Source: an uncultured Ruminiclostridium sp.
GTDB lineage: Bacteria > Bacillota > Clostridia > Oscillospirales > Ruminococcaceae
Length of the DNA stretch: 64,000 nucleotides
NCBI GenBank assembly: GCA_934454635.1
Contig: CAKSFR010000013.1
Coordinates: 1 to 64,000, forward strand
Direction of reading: 5' to 3'
Below the pieces are notes generated by a model, which was not told where the DNA came from, ran no database searches, and was given only the letters and a program-made list of their open reading frames with translations. The translations under genes were made by a program, and so were the position numbers. Of this stretch, positions 1-7,624 are shown in pieces (the stretch's first letter is position 1; each line of letters begins with the position of its first letter).

Positions 1-165
1 CATGTTCCGCCTTTAAACAGGTCGGTTTTATCTCCCGTAAAGCGCGACGGCGGGGGCGGGAACTTTTGTTAAATTGGCTTTTATTTCTCGGGAAGTGCAT
101 AGGACTTGGTTAAGCAAATTTGAGCCACTTTCGCTTTTAAGTGGACGTTGCCAAACAACGACCCA
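1..165. other. Left-edge non-coding sequence
   Basis: I see no gene that can be supported here. On the minus strand an ATG at positions 4-2 is preceded by AAAGGCGG at a plausible distance, so a leftward gene could start at the window edge, but only one codon is visible. The short reading frames across this stretch look like by-products of the GC-rich repeat that follows. Confidence 0.3.
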
Positions 166-403
166 CCGCGGCTTTCAATTTGCCCGTTTACCCTCAATAT
201 CCGCGCACCGCCGCAGTCCGAACTTAGCGATAACCTCACGGGGCGCACGCGCCGAGGTCTGCCGCAGGCAGACCTTGGCTGTGGGCGGCGAAGCCGCCCA
301 CGCGCGTTTCGGCTGCGCCGAAACGCGCGGCGTGCGCCGCACCGACCTCACGACTGCGGCGTTTTGAAAAGTGGGAAAGGGCAGAGCAAGGAGAAAGCCG
401 CGG
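166..403. repeat. Cloverleaf repeat element A
   Basis: A complete copy of the three-armed repeat family. It is bounded by CCGCGGCTTTC (166-176) and its inverse GAAAGCCGCGG (393-403). The core (242-338) has an outer stem GGCGCACG/CGTGCGCC. Inside are three perfect hairpins: 255-275 (loop GCA), 281-301 (GTGGGCGGC, loop GAA) and 302-328 (GCGCGTTTCGGC, loop TGC). It lies downstream of the citrate synthase gene. No convincing gene is encoded. Pairing is read directly from the sequence; function is unknown. Confidence 0.85.
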
Positions 404-524
404 CGCGGGAGCAGTATGAGTTTTATTTCGCGGAAAGTATGCCGACGAGCACCTCTTCTCCCGAATTGCAGCGCACTCCTAAGTTTTTGTCGCGCCTTGC
501 CGCCTACGCATAACTTTTCCGAAA

Positions 525-1904
525 TTATTCTTCCTGCTTTCTGTCGCCGAGCGCGACATAATCGCGGTGCGGCTGAACATTCAGATATGCGGGACGGATT
601 ATTTTCTTTCCGTTTATAAGCTCCTCTATGCGGTGCGCCGACCAGCCCGAAATTCTCGCAACCGCGAAAAGCGGCGTGTAAAGCTCTCGCGGAAGTCCCA
701 GCATAGTGTAGCAAAAGCCGCTGTAAAAGTCGATATTCGCACTGACGCCCTTATAGATCCTGCGTTTTTTCGTGATAAGCTCTGCGGCAAGCCGCTCTAC
801 TGTACTGTAAAAATTAAATTCGTCGCTTACGCCCTTTTCTTCGGCAAGCTTTTCAACATAGCCCTTGAAAGCCTCGGCGCGCGGGTCAGAAACGGAATAA
901 ACAGCGTGACCCATGCCATAGATAAGTCCGCTTTTATCAAACGCTTCCTTATTCAGCAGGCGCTCGAGGTACGCGGAGATTTCATCCTCGTCTTTCCAGT
1001 CCTTTATTTCGCGTTTCATTTCCGCAAACATATCGCAGACCTTAAGATTCGCACCGCCATGCTTCGGTCCTTTCAGCGAACTTAGCGCTGCGGCTACCGC
1101 AGAATAGGTGTCCGTTCCCGACGAGGTAACGACGTGCATTGTGAACGTCGAGTTGTTTCCGCCGCCGTGTTCCGCATGGAGCACCAGCGCAAGGTCGAGA
1201 ACGCGCGCCTCAAGCTCGGTATAGCGGCTGTCCTCTCGCAGAAGATGAAGTATATTTTCCGCAATCGAAAGGCTCTTGTGCGGACGGTGGATAATAAGAC
1301 CCTCGTTGTCGATGTAGTATTTTTTTGCCTGATATGAATAAACCGCAAGCATCGGGAAAAGCGCGATAAGTTCAAGCGACTGGCGCAGAACGTTCGGAAT
1401 AGACAGATCGTTCGGGCTGTCGTCGTATGCATAGAGCGTAAGAACGCTTCGCGCAAGCGTGTTCATAATATCCTCGCTGGGCGACTTCATTACAATGTCG
1501 CGGACGAACGAAGAGGGAAGCTGACGGTAATTCGCGATAAGCCTTGTGAAGTCCTCAAGTTCCTTTTCCGTCGGAAGCTTTCCGAATAAAAGCAGATAGG
1601 TCGTTTCCTCAAAGCCAAAGCGCTTATCTTTCATGAACCCGCGTATAATATCCCGAACATTATACCCGCGGTAATAAAGTTCTCCTCTGCACGGAATCAT
1701 TTCTCCGTCAACATTCTTTTTTGAGATAATTTCCGAAATATCGGTAAGTCCCGTGGGAACGCCCTTGCCGTTTAAATCTCTGAGACCGCAGTAAATGTTG
1801 TGCTCGAGGTAAAGCTCGGGGGCGATATTGCTGTGCTCGCGGCAAAGCGAAGCCAGCTGCTCCAGCTGTGGAGTAACCTTTGAAAAAGCGTAATGTGAAG
1901 CCAT
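525..1904 (-). CDS. gltA: Citrate synthase
   Basis: A 459-residue citrate synthase, which condenses oxaloacetate and acetyl-CoA to citrate in the cytoplasm. The family's catalytic regions are visible: the first His region in LHAEHGGGNNST, the second His in YGMGHAVYSVSDPRA, and the Asp in ANIDFYSG. The length is typical of the longer Clostridia-type enzymes. The ATG start has a strong AGGAGG site (1911-1916). The gene stands alone, with cloverleaf repeats on both sides. A palindrome overlapping its promoter suggests regulation. A 2-methylcitrate synthase role cannot be excluded from sequence alone, but no prp genes are nearby. Confidence 0.93.
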   Translation of the reverse strand: MASHYAFSKVTPQLEQLASLCREHSNIAPELYLEHNIYCGLRDLNGKGVPTGLTDISEIISKKNVDGEMIPCRGELYYRGYNVRDIIRGFMKDKRFGFEETTYLLLFGKLPTEKELEDFTRLIANYRQLPSSFVRDIVMKSPSEDIMNTLARSVLTLYAYDDSPNDLSIPNVLRQSLELIALFPMLAVYSYQAKKYYIDNEGLIIHRPHKSLSIAENILHLLREDSRYTELEARVLDLALVLHAEHGGGNNSTFTMHVVTSSGTDTYSAVAAALSSLKGPKHGGANLKVCDMFAEMKREIKDWKDEDEISAYLERLLNKEAFDKSGLIYGMGHAVYSVSDPRAEAFKGYVEKLAEEKGVSDEFNFYSTVERLAAELITKKRRIYKGVSANIDFYSGFCYTMLGLPRELYTPLFAVARISGWSAHRIEELINGKKIIRPAYLNVQPHRDYVALGDRKQEE

Positions 1905-1921
1905 ATCGTACCTCCTGTTTT

Positions 1922-1966
1922 TGTGATATACAAATTTATTATATCACATTCGGCGCGCTATGGCAA
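1922..1966 (-). promoter_or_regulatory. gltA promoter with overlapping palindromic operator
   Basis: On the minus strand TTGCCA (1961-1966), a 17-base spacer and TATAAT (1938-1943) form a good sigma-A promoter about 40 bases upstream of gltA. A 27-base palindrome (1922-1948) with arms TGTGATATA and TATATCACA separated by 9 bases covers the -10 and the likely start site. This is a typical repressor position. The regulator is not identifiable; the wide spacing excludes a standard Crp site. Confidence 0.6.
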
Positions 1967-2016
1967 GCATTTTTGCGTGAAATTTATGTGAGAAGATCCT
2001 TAAAGCGGATACGCAG

Positions 2017-2177
2017 GGCGCACGCGCGGCGGTCTGCCGCAGGCAGACCGCCGCTGTGGGCGGCGAAGCCGCCCACGCGCGTTTCGGCTGCGCCGAAACG
2101 CGCAGCGTGCGCCGCACTATCCCCACGACTGCGGCGTTTTGAAAAGTGGGAAAGGGCAGAGCAAGGAGGAAGCCGCG
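2017..2177. repeat. Cloverleaf repeat element B
   Basis: The core (2017-2113) has a 9-bp outer stem, GGCGCACGC/GCGTGCGCC, around three hairpins carrying the GGTCTGCC, GGGCGGC and CGTTTCGGC arms. It is followed by the right-hand module ending in GAAGCCGCG (2169-2177). It lacks the left terminal module. It is nearly identical in its core to element C 330 bases away, with the same orientation. Confidence 0.8.
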
Positions 2178-2271
2178 ACGCGCAGTATATGGCAATTTTA
2201 ACGAAACCATGCGCCAAGCCGCCGCAGATAAAGCGTGTGCAAATTTGCAGCGCCCGCCCAACAACCTCCCA

Positions 2272-2508
2272 CCGCGGCTTTCAATTTGCCATTCACTTTC
2301 CATGCCTGTGCAACGCCGCGTGCCGAACGCTCTGCTGCCCCCGCAGGGCGCACGCGCGGCGGTCTGCCTGCGGCAGACCGCCGCTGTGGGCGGCGAAGCC
2401 GCCCACGCGCGTTTCGGCTGCGCCCAAACGCGCAGCGTGCGCCGCACTATCCCCACGACTGCGGCGTTTTGAAAAGTGGGAAAGGGCAGAGCAAGGAGGA
2501 AGCCGCGG
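2272..2508. repeat. Cloverleaf repeat element C
   Basis: A full-length copy bounded by CCGCGGCTTTC (2272-2282) and GAAGCCGCGG (2499-2508), with its core at 2347-2443. It differs from copy B in two informative ways. The first arm has loop TGC instead of GCA, as if that arm were inverted. The third arm contains a mismatch (GCCCAAAC instead of GCCGAAAC), which suggests decay. It sits between the divergent 5' ends of gltA and the ABC-F gene. Confidence 0.82.
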
Positions 2509-2587
2509 CGCGGGAGCGCTTTGCGCAAACCGTTTTATTCCATAAAACCGCCGCCGTTTATCGCCGCCCTTTTGTACAATAATTCGT

Positions 2588-2616
2588 TTGCATTATTGCC
2601 ATAAATATGGTATACT
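2588..2616 (+). promoter_or_regulatory. Sigma-A promoter of the ABC-F gene
   Basis: TTGCAT (2588-2593), a 17-base spacer and TATACT (2611-2616), about 40 bases before the ABC-F start codon. It lies just outside repeat element C. Confidence 0.65.
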
Positions 2617-2656
2617 AAAAAGTGATTGACAAACAGACGAAGAAAGGAACGAAAAT

Positions 2657-4270
2657 ATGATTACAGTATCGGACGTAAGCCTGCAATTCGGAGGACAGAC
2701 CCTCTTCAAAAATGTTGACCTTTTATTTACCGAGGGCAACTGCTACGGCGTTATCGGCGCAAACGGCGCGGGAAAATCCACATTCCTCAAGATCCTCAAC
2801 GGCGAGCTTGAGCCGACAACGGGTACCGTAACTATACCGAAAAATCTGCGTATGTCGGTGCTTCGGCAGGACCACTTCGCTTTCGACGAATATACCGTTC
2901 AGGAAACCGTTATCATGGGCAACAAGCGCCTTTACGACGTGATGAAAGAAAAGGACGCCCTTTATGAAAAAGAGGATTTCTCCGAGGAGGACGGAAACCG
3001 CGCAAGCGAGCTTGAGGGCGAATTTGCTGAACTCGGCGGCTGGGAAGCGGAAAGCGACGCGGCTAAGCTGGTTCAGGGACTGGGACTCGACGAAAGCATT
3101 ATGTACAGCAATATGAGCAGCCTTTCGGGTAATGAAAAGGTAAAGGTGCTGCTCGCGCAGGCGCTTTTCGGAAATCCCGACATAATCCTTATGGACGAGC
3201 CTACCAACCACCTCGATATTGACGCTATCGCGTGGCTCGAGGACTTCCTCGCGGAATATTTCGGAACGGTTATCGTCGTTTCGCACGACCGACACTTCCT
3301 CAACAACGTCTGCACCCACACGGTCGATATCGACTACGGAAAAATCAAAATGTACGTCGGAAACTATGAGTTCTGGTATGAATCTTCACAGCTTATTCAG
3401 CGCATGATAAAACAGCAGAACAAGAAAAACGAAGAAAAAATAAAGGAGCTTCAGACGTTTATCCAACGCTTCTCCGCAAATAAGTCCAAGTCCAAGCAAG
3501 CGACCTCCCGCCGTAAGCTGCTCGATAAGCTGACGGTCGAGGAAATGCCCGCATCAAGCCGCCGCTATCCGTTTATCGGCTTCGATATGGAAAGGGAAGC
3601 GGGCAAGGACATTTTACAGGTCAGCGGGCTTTCAAAGACGGTTGACGGCGTAAAGGTTCTCGACGACGTTTCGTTCACCGTCGGAAAGGGCGATAAGATC
3701 GCGTTCCTCGGCGAAAGTGAAATTGCGATAACCACGCTTTTTAAGATAATCATGGGCGAGCTTGAACCCGACGAGGGCAGCTATAAATGGGGAAGCACCA
3801 TTACAACAAGCTACTTCCCGATCGACTCCGACCACTTCTTCGCAGGCTGCACAATGTCCATTCTTGACTGGATACGCCAGTATTCGACCGACGTTACCGA
3901 AACTTATCTCCGCGGATTTCTTGGAAGAATGCTGTTCTCGGGCGACGACATTTATAAGCCCGTAAACGTTCTTTCGGGCGGTGAAAAGGTGCGCTGTATG
4001 TTCTCGAGAATGATGCTGTTCCAGTCGAACGTGCTGGTTCTCGACCGCCCCACGAACCACCTCGACCTCGAAAGCATTACCGCCGTCAACAACGGTCTGC
4101 GCGACTTTAAGGGCAACGTTCTGTTTGCCTCGCACGACCACGAGATCGTTCAGACGGTCGCAAACCGCATTATCGAGATAAACGAACACGGCTGTTACGA
4201 CAAAATCGGCACTTACGAGGAATATATCGACTGGCGCAAGGGTCAGAACCTCGGAACATTTACGTTATAA
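2657..4270 (+). CDS. ABC-F family ATPase, YkpA/YbiT-like
   Basis: A 537-residue soluble protein with two ABC ATPase domains and no membrane segments, of the ABC-F class that acts on ribosomes. Domain 1 has Walker A GANGAGKST (Lys40), a signature LSGNEK and MDEPTNHLD. A charged linker follows (about 245-320), rich in Lys and Gln. Domain 2 is degenerate: its P-loop reads GESEIAITT (352-360) with no Lys, and its Walker B is DRPTNHLD with Arg464 in place of the catalytic Glu, although the LSGGEK signature is intact. Similar degeneration is known in the YkpA/YbiT branch as I recall it. The start has GAAAGGAAC upstream. A hairpin terminator follows directly. Whether it protects against an antibiotic or acts as a translation factor is not decidable. 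Confidence 0.88.
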   Translation: MITVSDVSLQFGGQTLFKNVDLLFTEGNCYGVIGANGAGKSTFLKILNGELEPTTGTVTIPKNLRMSVLRQDHFAFDEYTVQETVIMGNKRLYDVMKEKDALYEKEDFSEEDGNRASELEGEFAELGGWEAESDAAKLVQGLGLDESIMYSNMSSLSGNEKVKVLLAQALFGNPDIILMDEPTNHLDIDAIAWLEDFLAEYFGTVIVVSHDRHFLNNVCTHTVDIDYGKIKMYVGNYEFWYESSQLIQRMIKQQNKKNEEKIKELQTFIQRFSANKSKSKQATSRRKLLDKLTVEEMPASSRRYPFIGFDMEREAGKDILQVSGLSKTVDGVKVLDDVSFTVGKGDKIAFLGESEIAITTLFKIIMGELEPDEGSYKWGSTITTSYFPIDSDHFFAGCTMSILDWIRQYSTDVTETYLRGFLGRMLFSGDDIYKPVNVLSGGEKVRCMFSRMMLFQSNVLVLDRPTNHLDLESITAVNNGLRDFKGNVLFASHDHEIVQTVANRIIEINEHGCYDKIGTYEEYIDWRKGQNLGTFTL

Positions 4271-4276
4271 TAAGCA

Positions 4277-4313
4277 CAAAAATCCCCCGTCCTTGATGAA
4301 AGGGCGGGGGATT
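4277..4313. terminator. Bidirectional rho-independent terminator
   Basis: The AATCCCCC/GGGGGATT stem with flanking A and T residues lies between the converging ABC-F and zinc-ribbon genes. It can serve both. Confidence 0.75.
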
Positions 4314-4335
4314 AGGTTATTCGGCACTTCCTTAG

Positions 4336-4980
4336 TTATTCGGCGGTGTTGACTTCGTTATAAGCCCTGCCGATACGGCGGATTACAAAAAGCGCTAAAT
4401 CAGTTATCAGCAAAATGTACATTGTCGGGGAGAGAGAAACGTTTAGCCAACCGGAAGTTTCTCCAATTGTAAGACAATTTCCTCGCAGGCAAACAGAAAC
4501 AATCAAAGCAGCAATTATAAATACAACTACCTGTGCGTTTACATCAGCTAATTTGCTATAGTTGTATGCATCCTGCTTTTTCTTCATATATAACCAAATG
4601 TTATTTATCGTTGAAATAACTGTTGTAAGTGCCACGAATACCAATAGAGAAAAACCAACTGCTTCATATTCTTCACATTCTGTAATCGCTTCTATAATCG
4701 AAAACGCACTTATCTGAAAATTATCTATAGGTTTCAGTCCGTTATACGTTCCCAAAGCAACAAAACTAATATTTAGCCAAGGTGTAAACATAAGAATAAA
4801 TTCCAGAATCAAGCCGCAGGTTGTCGCTATATTCAATATGCGTATTTTTGACATTTCGGAAAGTTGTCTTAATGTTACGCTCGGAGCCGGCGAAGTGCTT
4901 CTATCTTCCGTTGACGCGCCGCATTGCGGACAGAATTTCGCGTCGTCGTCGATTTTATTTCCACAGTTGATACAAAACAT
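4336..4980 (-). CDS. Zinc-ribbon membrane protein
   Basis: 214 residues. The N-terminus is a zinc ribbon (CINC at about 3-6 and CPQC at about 17-20). A linker of about 20 residues and four predicted membrane segments follow (about 46-70, 108-130, 148-168 and 180-203). The function is unknown; such proteins are common in Firmicutes and often belong to small stress or envelope operons. The start has GGAGG seven bases upstream. It is the third and last gene of an operon reading 5959 to 4336. Confidence 0.75.
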   Translation of the reverse strand: MFCINCGNKIDDDAKFCPQCGASTEDRSTSPAPSVTLRQLSEMSKIRILNIATTCGLILEFILMFTPWLNISFVALGTYNGLKPIDNFQISAFSIIEAITECEEYEAVGFSLLVFVALTTVISTINNIWLYMKKKQDAYNYSKLADVNAQVVVFIIAALIVSVCLRGNCLTIGETSGWLNVSLSPTMYILLITDLALFVIRRIGRAYNEVNTAE

Positions 4981-4992
4981 TTTGTTCCTCCG

Positions 4993-5475
4993 TTAGTAAA
5001 GTTTTGTTAAATCTCCGTCATCTGTTTCAAGTGCAGGCCCTTTCTTTTTTACCCACACAGCCCTTCGCCGACCGATACTCTCATGAGAAGGCGTGTCATA
5101 AAAACTAGAAAGGTTGTATGTGTCGGTAAATTTATTGTAACTCCAGTTTCCGTAAAGAATATATCTATACTCAAAGCTGTTGTAATAGCTTTCATAGTAT
5201 TTTACAGTCCCGTTGCTCTCAAACTCATAAACATAATCATAATAGCTATTTCCATCGTCGTCATACAACAGCTCGCCGAGCGCGTATATACCGACAAGCG
5301 AATGTTCCTCGATATATGAGCGGGAAAGATTCCCCGTAAAAATAAGCGACAGAACAATCATCAGAATTGCCACTATTACATCTTCTATTATTGCCTCTCT
5401 CGCCGCCTTTCTTATGTATTCGTCCTTATTTGTGATTTTATTTGTTTCGGAAATGTTCTGTTTTATATTGTCCAC
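4993..5475 (-). CDS. Single-pass membrane protein with lipocalin-like repeat domain
   Basis: 160 residues with a GTG start and GAGGTTG upstream, one base after the stop of the preceding gene, so translation is probably coupled. A charged N-terminus leads into one membrane helix (about 33-50). The outer domain contains YEFESNGTVKYY and YGNWSYN. These parallel VEFDRNGTARW and FQGNWVYY of the upstream protein, so the two are paralogous in this domain. It lacks the zinc ribbon. Function unknown. Confidence 0.7.
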   Translation of the reverse strand: MDNIKQNISETNKITNKDEYIRKAAREAIIEDVIVAILMIVLSLIFTGNLSRSYIEEHSLVGIYALGELLYDDDGNSYYDYVYEFESNGTVKYYESYYNSFEYRYILYGNWSYNKFTDTYNLSSFYDTPSHESIGRRRAVWVKKKGPALETDDGDLTKLY

Positions 5476-5476
5476 T

Positions 5477-5959
5477 TTAATTCAACCTCACAAATTCATC
5501 TTCGTTGAAAACTCCGCCCGACACAATAAGCGACGAGCCGTATACTTTAATTTTAAACGACGTCGTGGAATAGATCCCGCTTCCGCCTACGGTCAGCAGG
5601 TAATCGTCGCTGTCGCTGTAATAAACCCAGTTTCCCTGAAAAATTATGCCGTTTTGCTCCCAGCGCGCCGTTCCGTTCCTGTCAAATTCGACCTTATATG
5701 CGTAGTAATAACTGCCGTCGTCGAGCATACAGCCGCCGTTACCCCATTTTCCGCTAAGCTTATGGGAGTTCGCCGAGATAAATATTACGGCAGCCACGAC
5801 CGCCGCGATTACAGCCGCAACCGCTATCCCTATTTTTGCATTTTTGCTCAGGTGTATCGTTACACCGCCCGATTTATTTCCGCCCGCTACCGCAGCGCCG
5901 CACTCGCGGCAAAACTTTGCCCCGTCGGCGACTTCTTTTCCGCAATTTCGACAAAACAC
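5477..5959 (-). CDS. Zinc-ribbon, single-pass membrane protein
   Basis: 160 residues with a GTG start preceded by GGAGGG. It has a zinc ribbon (CRNC and CREC near the N-terminus), a basic linker, one membrane helix (about 42-62) and a beta-rich C-terminal domain related to that of the next gene. It is first in the three-gene operon driven by the strong promoter at 5995-6023. The divergent XRE regulator and the operator in that promoter suggest shared control. Function unknown. Confidence 0.75.
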   Translation of the reverse strand: MFCRNCGKEVADGAKFCRECGAAVAGGNKSGGVTIHLSKNAKIGIAVAAVIAAVVAAVIFISANSHKLSGKWGNGGCMLDDGSYYYAYKVEFDRNGTARWEQNGIIFQGNWVYYSDSDDYLLTVGGSGIYSTTSFKIKVYGSSLIVSGGVFNEDEFVRLN

Positions 5960-5994
5960 GGCTTTAGCCCTCCGTTTTCTTGATTCATAACTAT

Positions 5995-6023
5995 ATTATA
6001 ATCTTATAAGATTGCTTTGTCAA
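5995..6023 (-). promoter_or_regulatory. Consensus promoter with operator in the spacer
   Basis: On the minus strand TTGACA (6018-6023), 17 bases and TATAAT (5995-6000) form a perfect sigma-A promoter for the zinc-ribbon operon. The spacer contains a perfect 14-base palindrome AATCTTATAAGATT (6000-6013). A repressor bound there would block RNA polymerase. Confidence 0.8.
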
Positions 6024-6073
6024 TAGTAAATTGTAATTTTAAGAGCAATTTTATCACATCAAGCACGCAAATA

Positions 6074-6087
6074 AATCTTTTAGGATT
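6074..6087. promoter_or_regulatory. Second copy of the operator, near the XRE promoter
   Basis: AATCTTTTAGGATT matches 12 of 14 bases of the palindrome at 6000-6013. It lies about 25 bases before an extended -10 (TGATATGAT, ending 6117) upstream of the XRE gene. Paired operators in a divergent region suggest that the XRE protein controls both directions. Confidence 0.55.
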
Positions 6088-6141
6088 GTTTTTTGCATTT
6101 TATCAATCTGATATGATACCATAGCATTAAGGGGTGATTAT

Positions 6142-6519
6142 ATGGCATTGTACAGACGGATACGCGACCTGCGCGAGGACAACGACGTTTCACAAAAGAC
6201 TGTCGCGGAGTATCTCGGGACGACCGCGCAGTACTACGGACGGTATGAGCAGGGTCAGGCGGAGCTTCCCTTTGAGCGCGCGATACAGCTCGGAAAATTC
6301 TACAATGTGAGCCTTGATTACCTCGCGGGACTGACCGACAACAAGCGCGGTATCGGCGCGGACGAGATAATCGGGCGGCTAAATGAAACCATCGACAAGC
6401 TCTCCCGCAGCAACGACAAGCTGAACCGTCACGCAGAGCTTATCGAAAAATACGAACGCCTTTCCGACACATCTAAACTGATTATAAACTCGCTTATCGA
6501 CGAGCTGCTAAAAAAATGA
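6142..6519 (+). CDS. XRE-family transcriptional regulator
   Basis: 125 residues. Residues 5-62 form a Cro/C1-type helix-turn-helix (LREDNDVSQKTVAEYLGTT ... YGRYEQGQAELP). The C-terminal half is a predicted coiled coil (about 75-115), likely for dimerisation. AAGGGGTGA precedes the ATG. It is divergent from the zinc-ribbon operon, with two related palindromes between them. It most likely represses that operon and itself, which is inferred from position. Confidence 0.85.
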   Translation: MALYRRIRDLREDNDVSQKTVAEYLGTTAQYYGRYEQGQAELPFERAIQLGKFYNVSLDYLAGLTDNKRGIGADEIIGRLNETIDKLSRSNDKLNRHAELIEKYERLSDTSKLIINSLIDELLKK

Positions 6520-6546
6520 CCCCGCCTAAACGGCGGGGTTTGTTTT
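6520..6546 (+). terminator. Rho-independent terminator of the XRE gene
   Basis: The stem CCCCGCC/GGCGGGG starts at the stop codon and is followed by TTTGTTTT. Confidence 0.8.
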
Positions 6547-6557
6547 ATGCGGTGGCG

Positions 6558-6904
6558 GCGCGAAGCGCACGGGCAGCGGAACGCTTTCAGCGTTCCGCTG
6601 CCGCGGGGCGGCTTAGCCGCCCGCGGGAAAGGAAGCCCGCCTTTGGCGGGCTTCCCCGTGCGATTCGCGCACTGCTACGAACGCCGACCCGCCTAAGTGG
6701 GGCAGGAAACCGGCGTACCCGGTCGGCGTGGGAACAAGCACCGCACCGCGGCTTTCTCAATCCCCGATTTATCCCGCTCCTCATCTAACGCCGCGAAAGC
6801 CATGCCGTTCTTGCCCGAACGCTGCGGCGCGCACGCGCGCGTCCTTTAAGGGACGCGCTTTATACGGCGGCTGCGGCTTTGCCGCAGCCGCCCGCGTGCG
6901 CGCC
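6558..6904. repeat. Cloverleaf repeat elements D1 and D2
   Basis: Two cores lie side by side between the converging XRE and pgsA genes. D1 (6558-6670) has a 16-base outer stem with one mismatch, GCGCGAAGCGCACGGG with CCCGTGCGATTCGCGC. It encloses three arms: GCAGCGGAACGC, GGGCGGC (loop TTA) and GGAAGCCCGCC (loop TTT). D2 (6826-6904) has a 12-base perfect outer stem GGCGCGCACGCG and only two arms: GCGCGTCC and GGCGGCTGCGGC (loop TTT). The module CCGCGGCTTTC lies between them near 6737. No gene is present. Confidence 0.8.
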
Positions 6905-6921
6905 GCCCTGCCCAAAAGCAC

Positions 6922-6952
6922 ACCCCCGAAAAGACCGCAGCCTTTTCGGGGG
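6922..6952. terminator. Hairpin terminator between convergent genes
   Basis: The stem ACCCCCGAAAAG/CTTTTCGGGGGT sits between the repeat cluster and the end of the pgsA operon. It probably terminates the leftward operon. Confidence 0.6.
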
Positions 6953-6968
6953 TTTACGCAAATTCACT

Positions 6969-7067
6969 TATACTCAGCGCCAATTAAAACTAATAAAAAA
7001 TCGAGTATAAGCTTGCATATATGGGTTGTACGAAGATTTTTATCTATAGCTTCATCGGCGCTTACTC
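6969..7067. repeat. AT-rich mini-element, copy 1
   Basis: One of three related elements of about 100 bp (others at 36943-37046 and 45705-45788). It begins TATACTCAGCGCCAATTAAAA and ends ATCGGCGCTTACTC, imperfect inverted ends. Its interior ATCGAGTATAAGCTTGCA is shared with copy 3. The reverse complement of the 36.9 kb copy aligns along the full length. Its right end overlaps the last codons of pgsA and supplies its TAA stop. MITE-like by structure; no protein is encoded. Confidence 0.7.
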
Positions 7068-7610
7068 GCTCAGCACCCTCCGATAATCCCACACATAAAT
7101 CGCGCCGGAAATAACTGTAAGAATAGTGCAGACGTACATTAAAATGTCGCTTATAAGCGGGACGAACGGGATCTCCGCTCCGAAATCCATAAACATATGA
7201 AGCCCGAGGATAATGCATATCGCCGCCATTGTTGACGCGGTTTTGAGCTTGCCCCAGATGTTCGCGGCGATCACGATCTTCTCCTTGCTTCCCGCCGCGA
7301 CCAGACGCAGCCCCGAAACAAGAAATTCCCGCGCAATTATGAGCCAGACGAGCCACGCCGCCGTGTAACCCAGCTCGACCATGCATATAAGCGCCGCGGC
7401 GACAAGTATCTTGTCGGCGAGCGGGTCGAGGAATTTCCCAAAATCGGTCACCATGTTGTACTTACGCGCGATTTTCCCGTCAAGCATATCCGTTATGCTC
7501 GCCGCAGCAAAAAGTATCAGCGCGATGAGGTGCTGCGAAAACGCAAGCGCCGCAACAAAAAACGGTACGATAACCACGCGCAGCATGGTCAGCTTATTCG
7601 CCAGATTCAT
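7062..7610 (-). CDS. pgsA: CDP-diacylglycerol-glycerol-3-phosphate 3-phosphatidyltransferase
   Basis: 182 residues from the ATG at 7610, which is preceded by AAAGGGTGAG. An upstream ATG at 7628 overlaps the rimO stop and would add six residues. The enzyme makes phosphatidylglycerophosphate in the membrane, the committed step to phosphatidylglycerol and cardiolipin. The CDP-alcohol phosphotransferase motif is complete in DMLDGKIARKYNMVTDFG followed by DPLADK. Several membrane helices are predicted. It is the last gene of recA-recX-rimO-pgsA. Its C-terminal codons overlap a mini-element, so the end of the protein may be recently altered. Confidence 0.92.
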   Translation of the reverse strand: MNLANKLTMLRVVIVPFFVAALAFSQHLIALILFAAASITDMLDGKIARKYNMVTDFGKFLDPLADKILVAAALICMVELGYTAAWLVWLIIAREFLVSGLRLVAAGSKEKIVIAANIWGKLKTASTMAAICIILGLHMFMDFGAEIPFVPLISDILMYVCTILTVISGAIYVWDYRRVLSE

Positions 7611-7624
7611 ACGCTCACCCTTTC

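Noticed and set aside
1922..1948. Crp/Fnr site at gltA
   Set aside because: The half-sites are separated by 17 bases instead of 6.
1880..2582. Several long open frames through the GC-rich intergenic DNA
   Set aside because: They arise from the low stop-codon density of the cloverleaf repeats, occur on both strands in several frames, and have no conserved domain.
4336..5959. Zinc-ribbon operon as a toxin-antitoxin or phage defence system
   Set aside because: No nuclease, kinase or other effector domain; proteins are membrane proteins with lipocalin-like domains.
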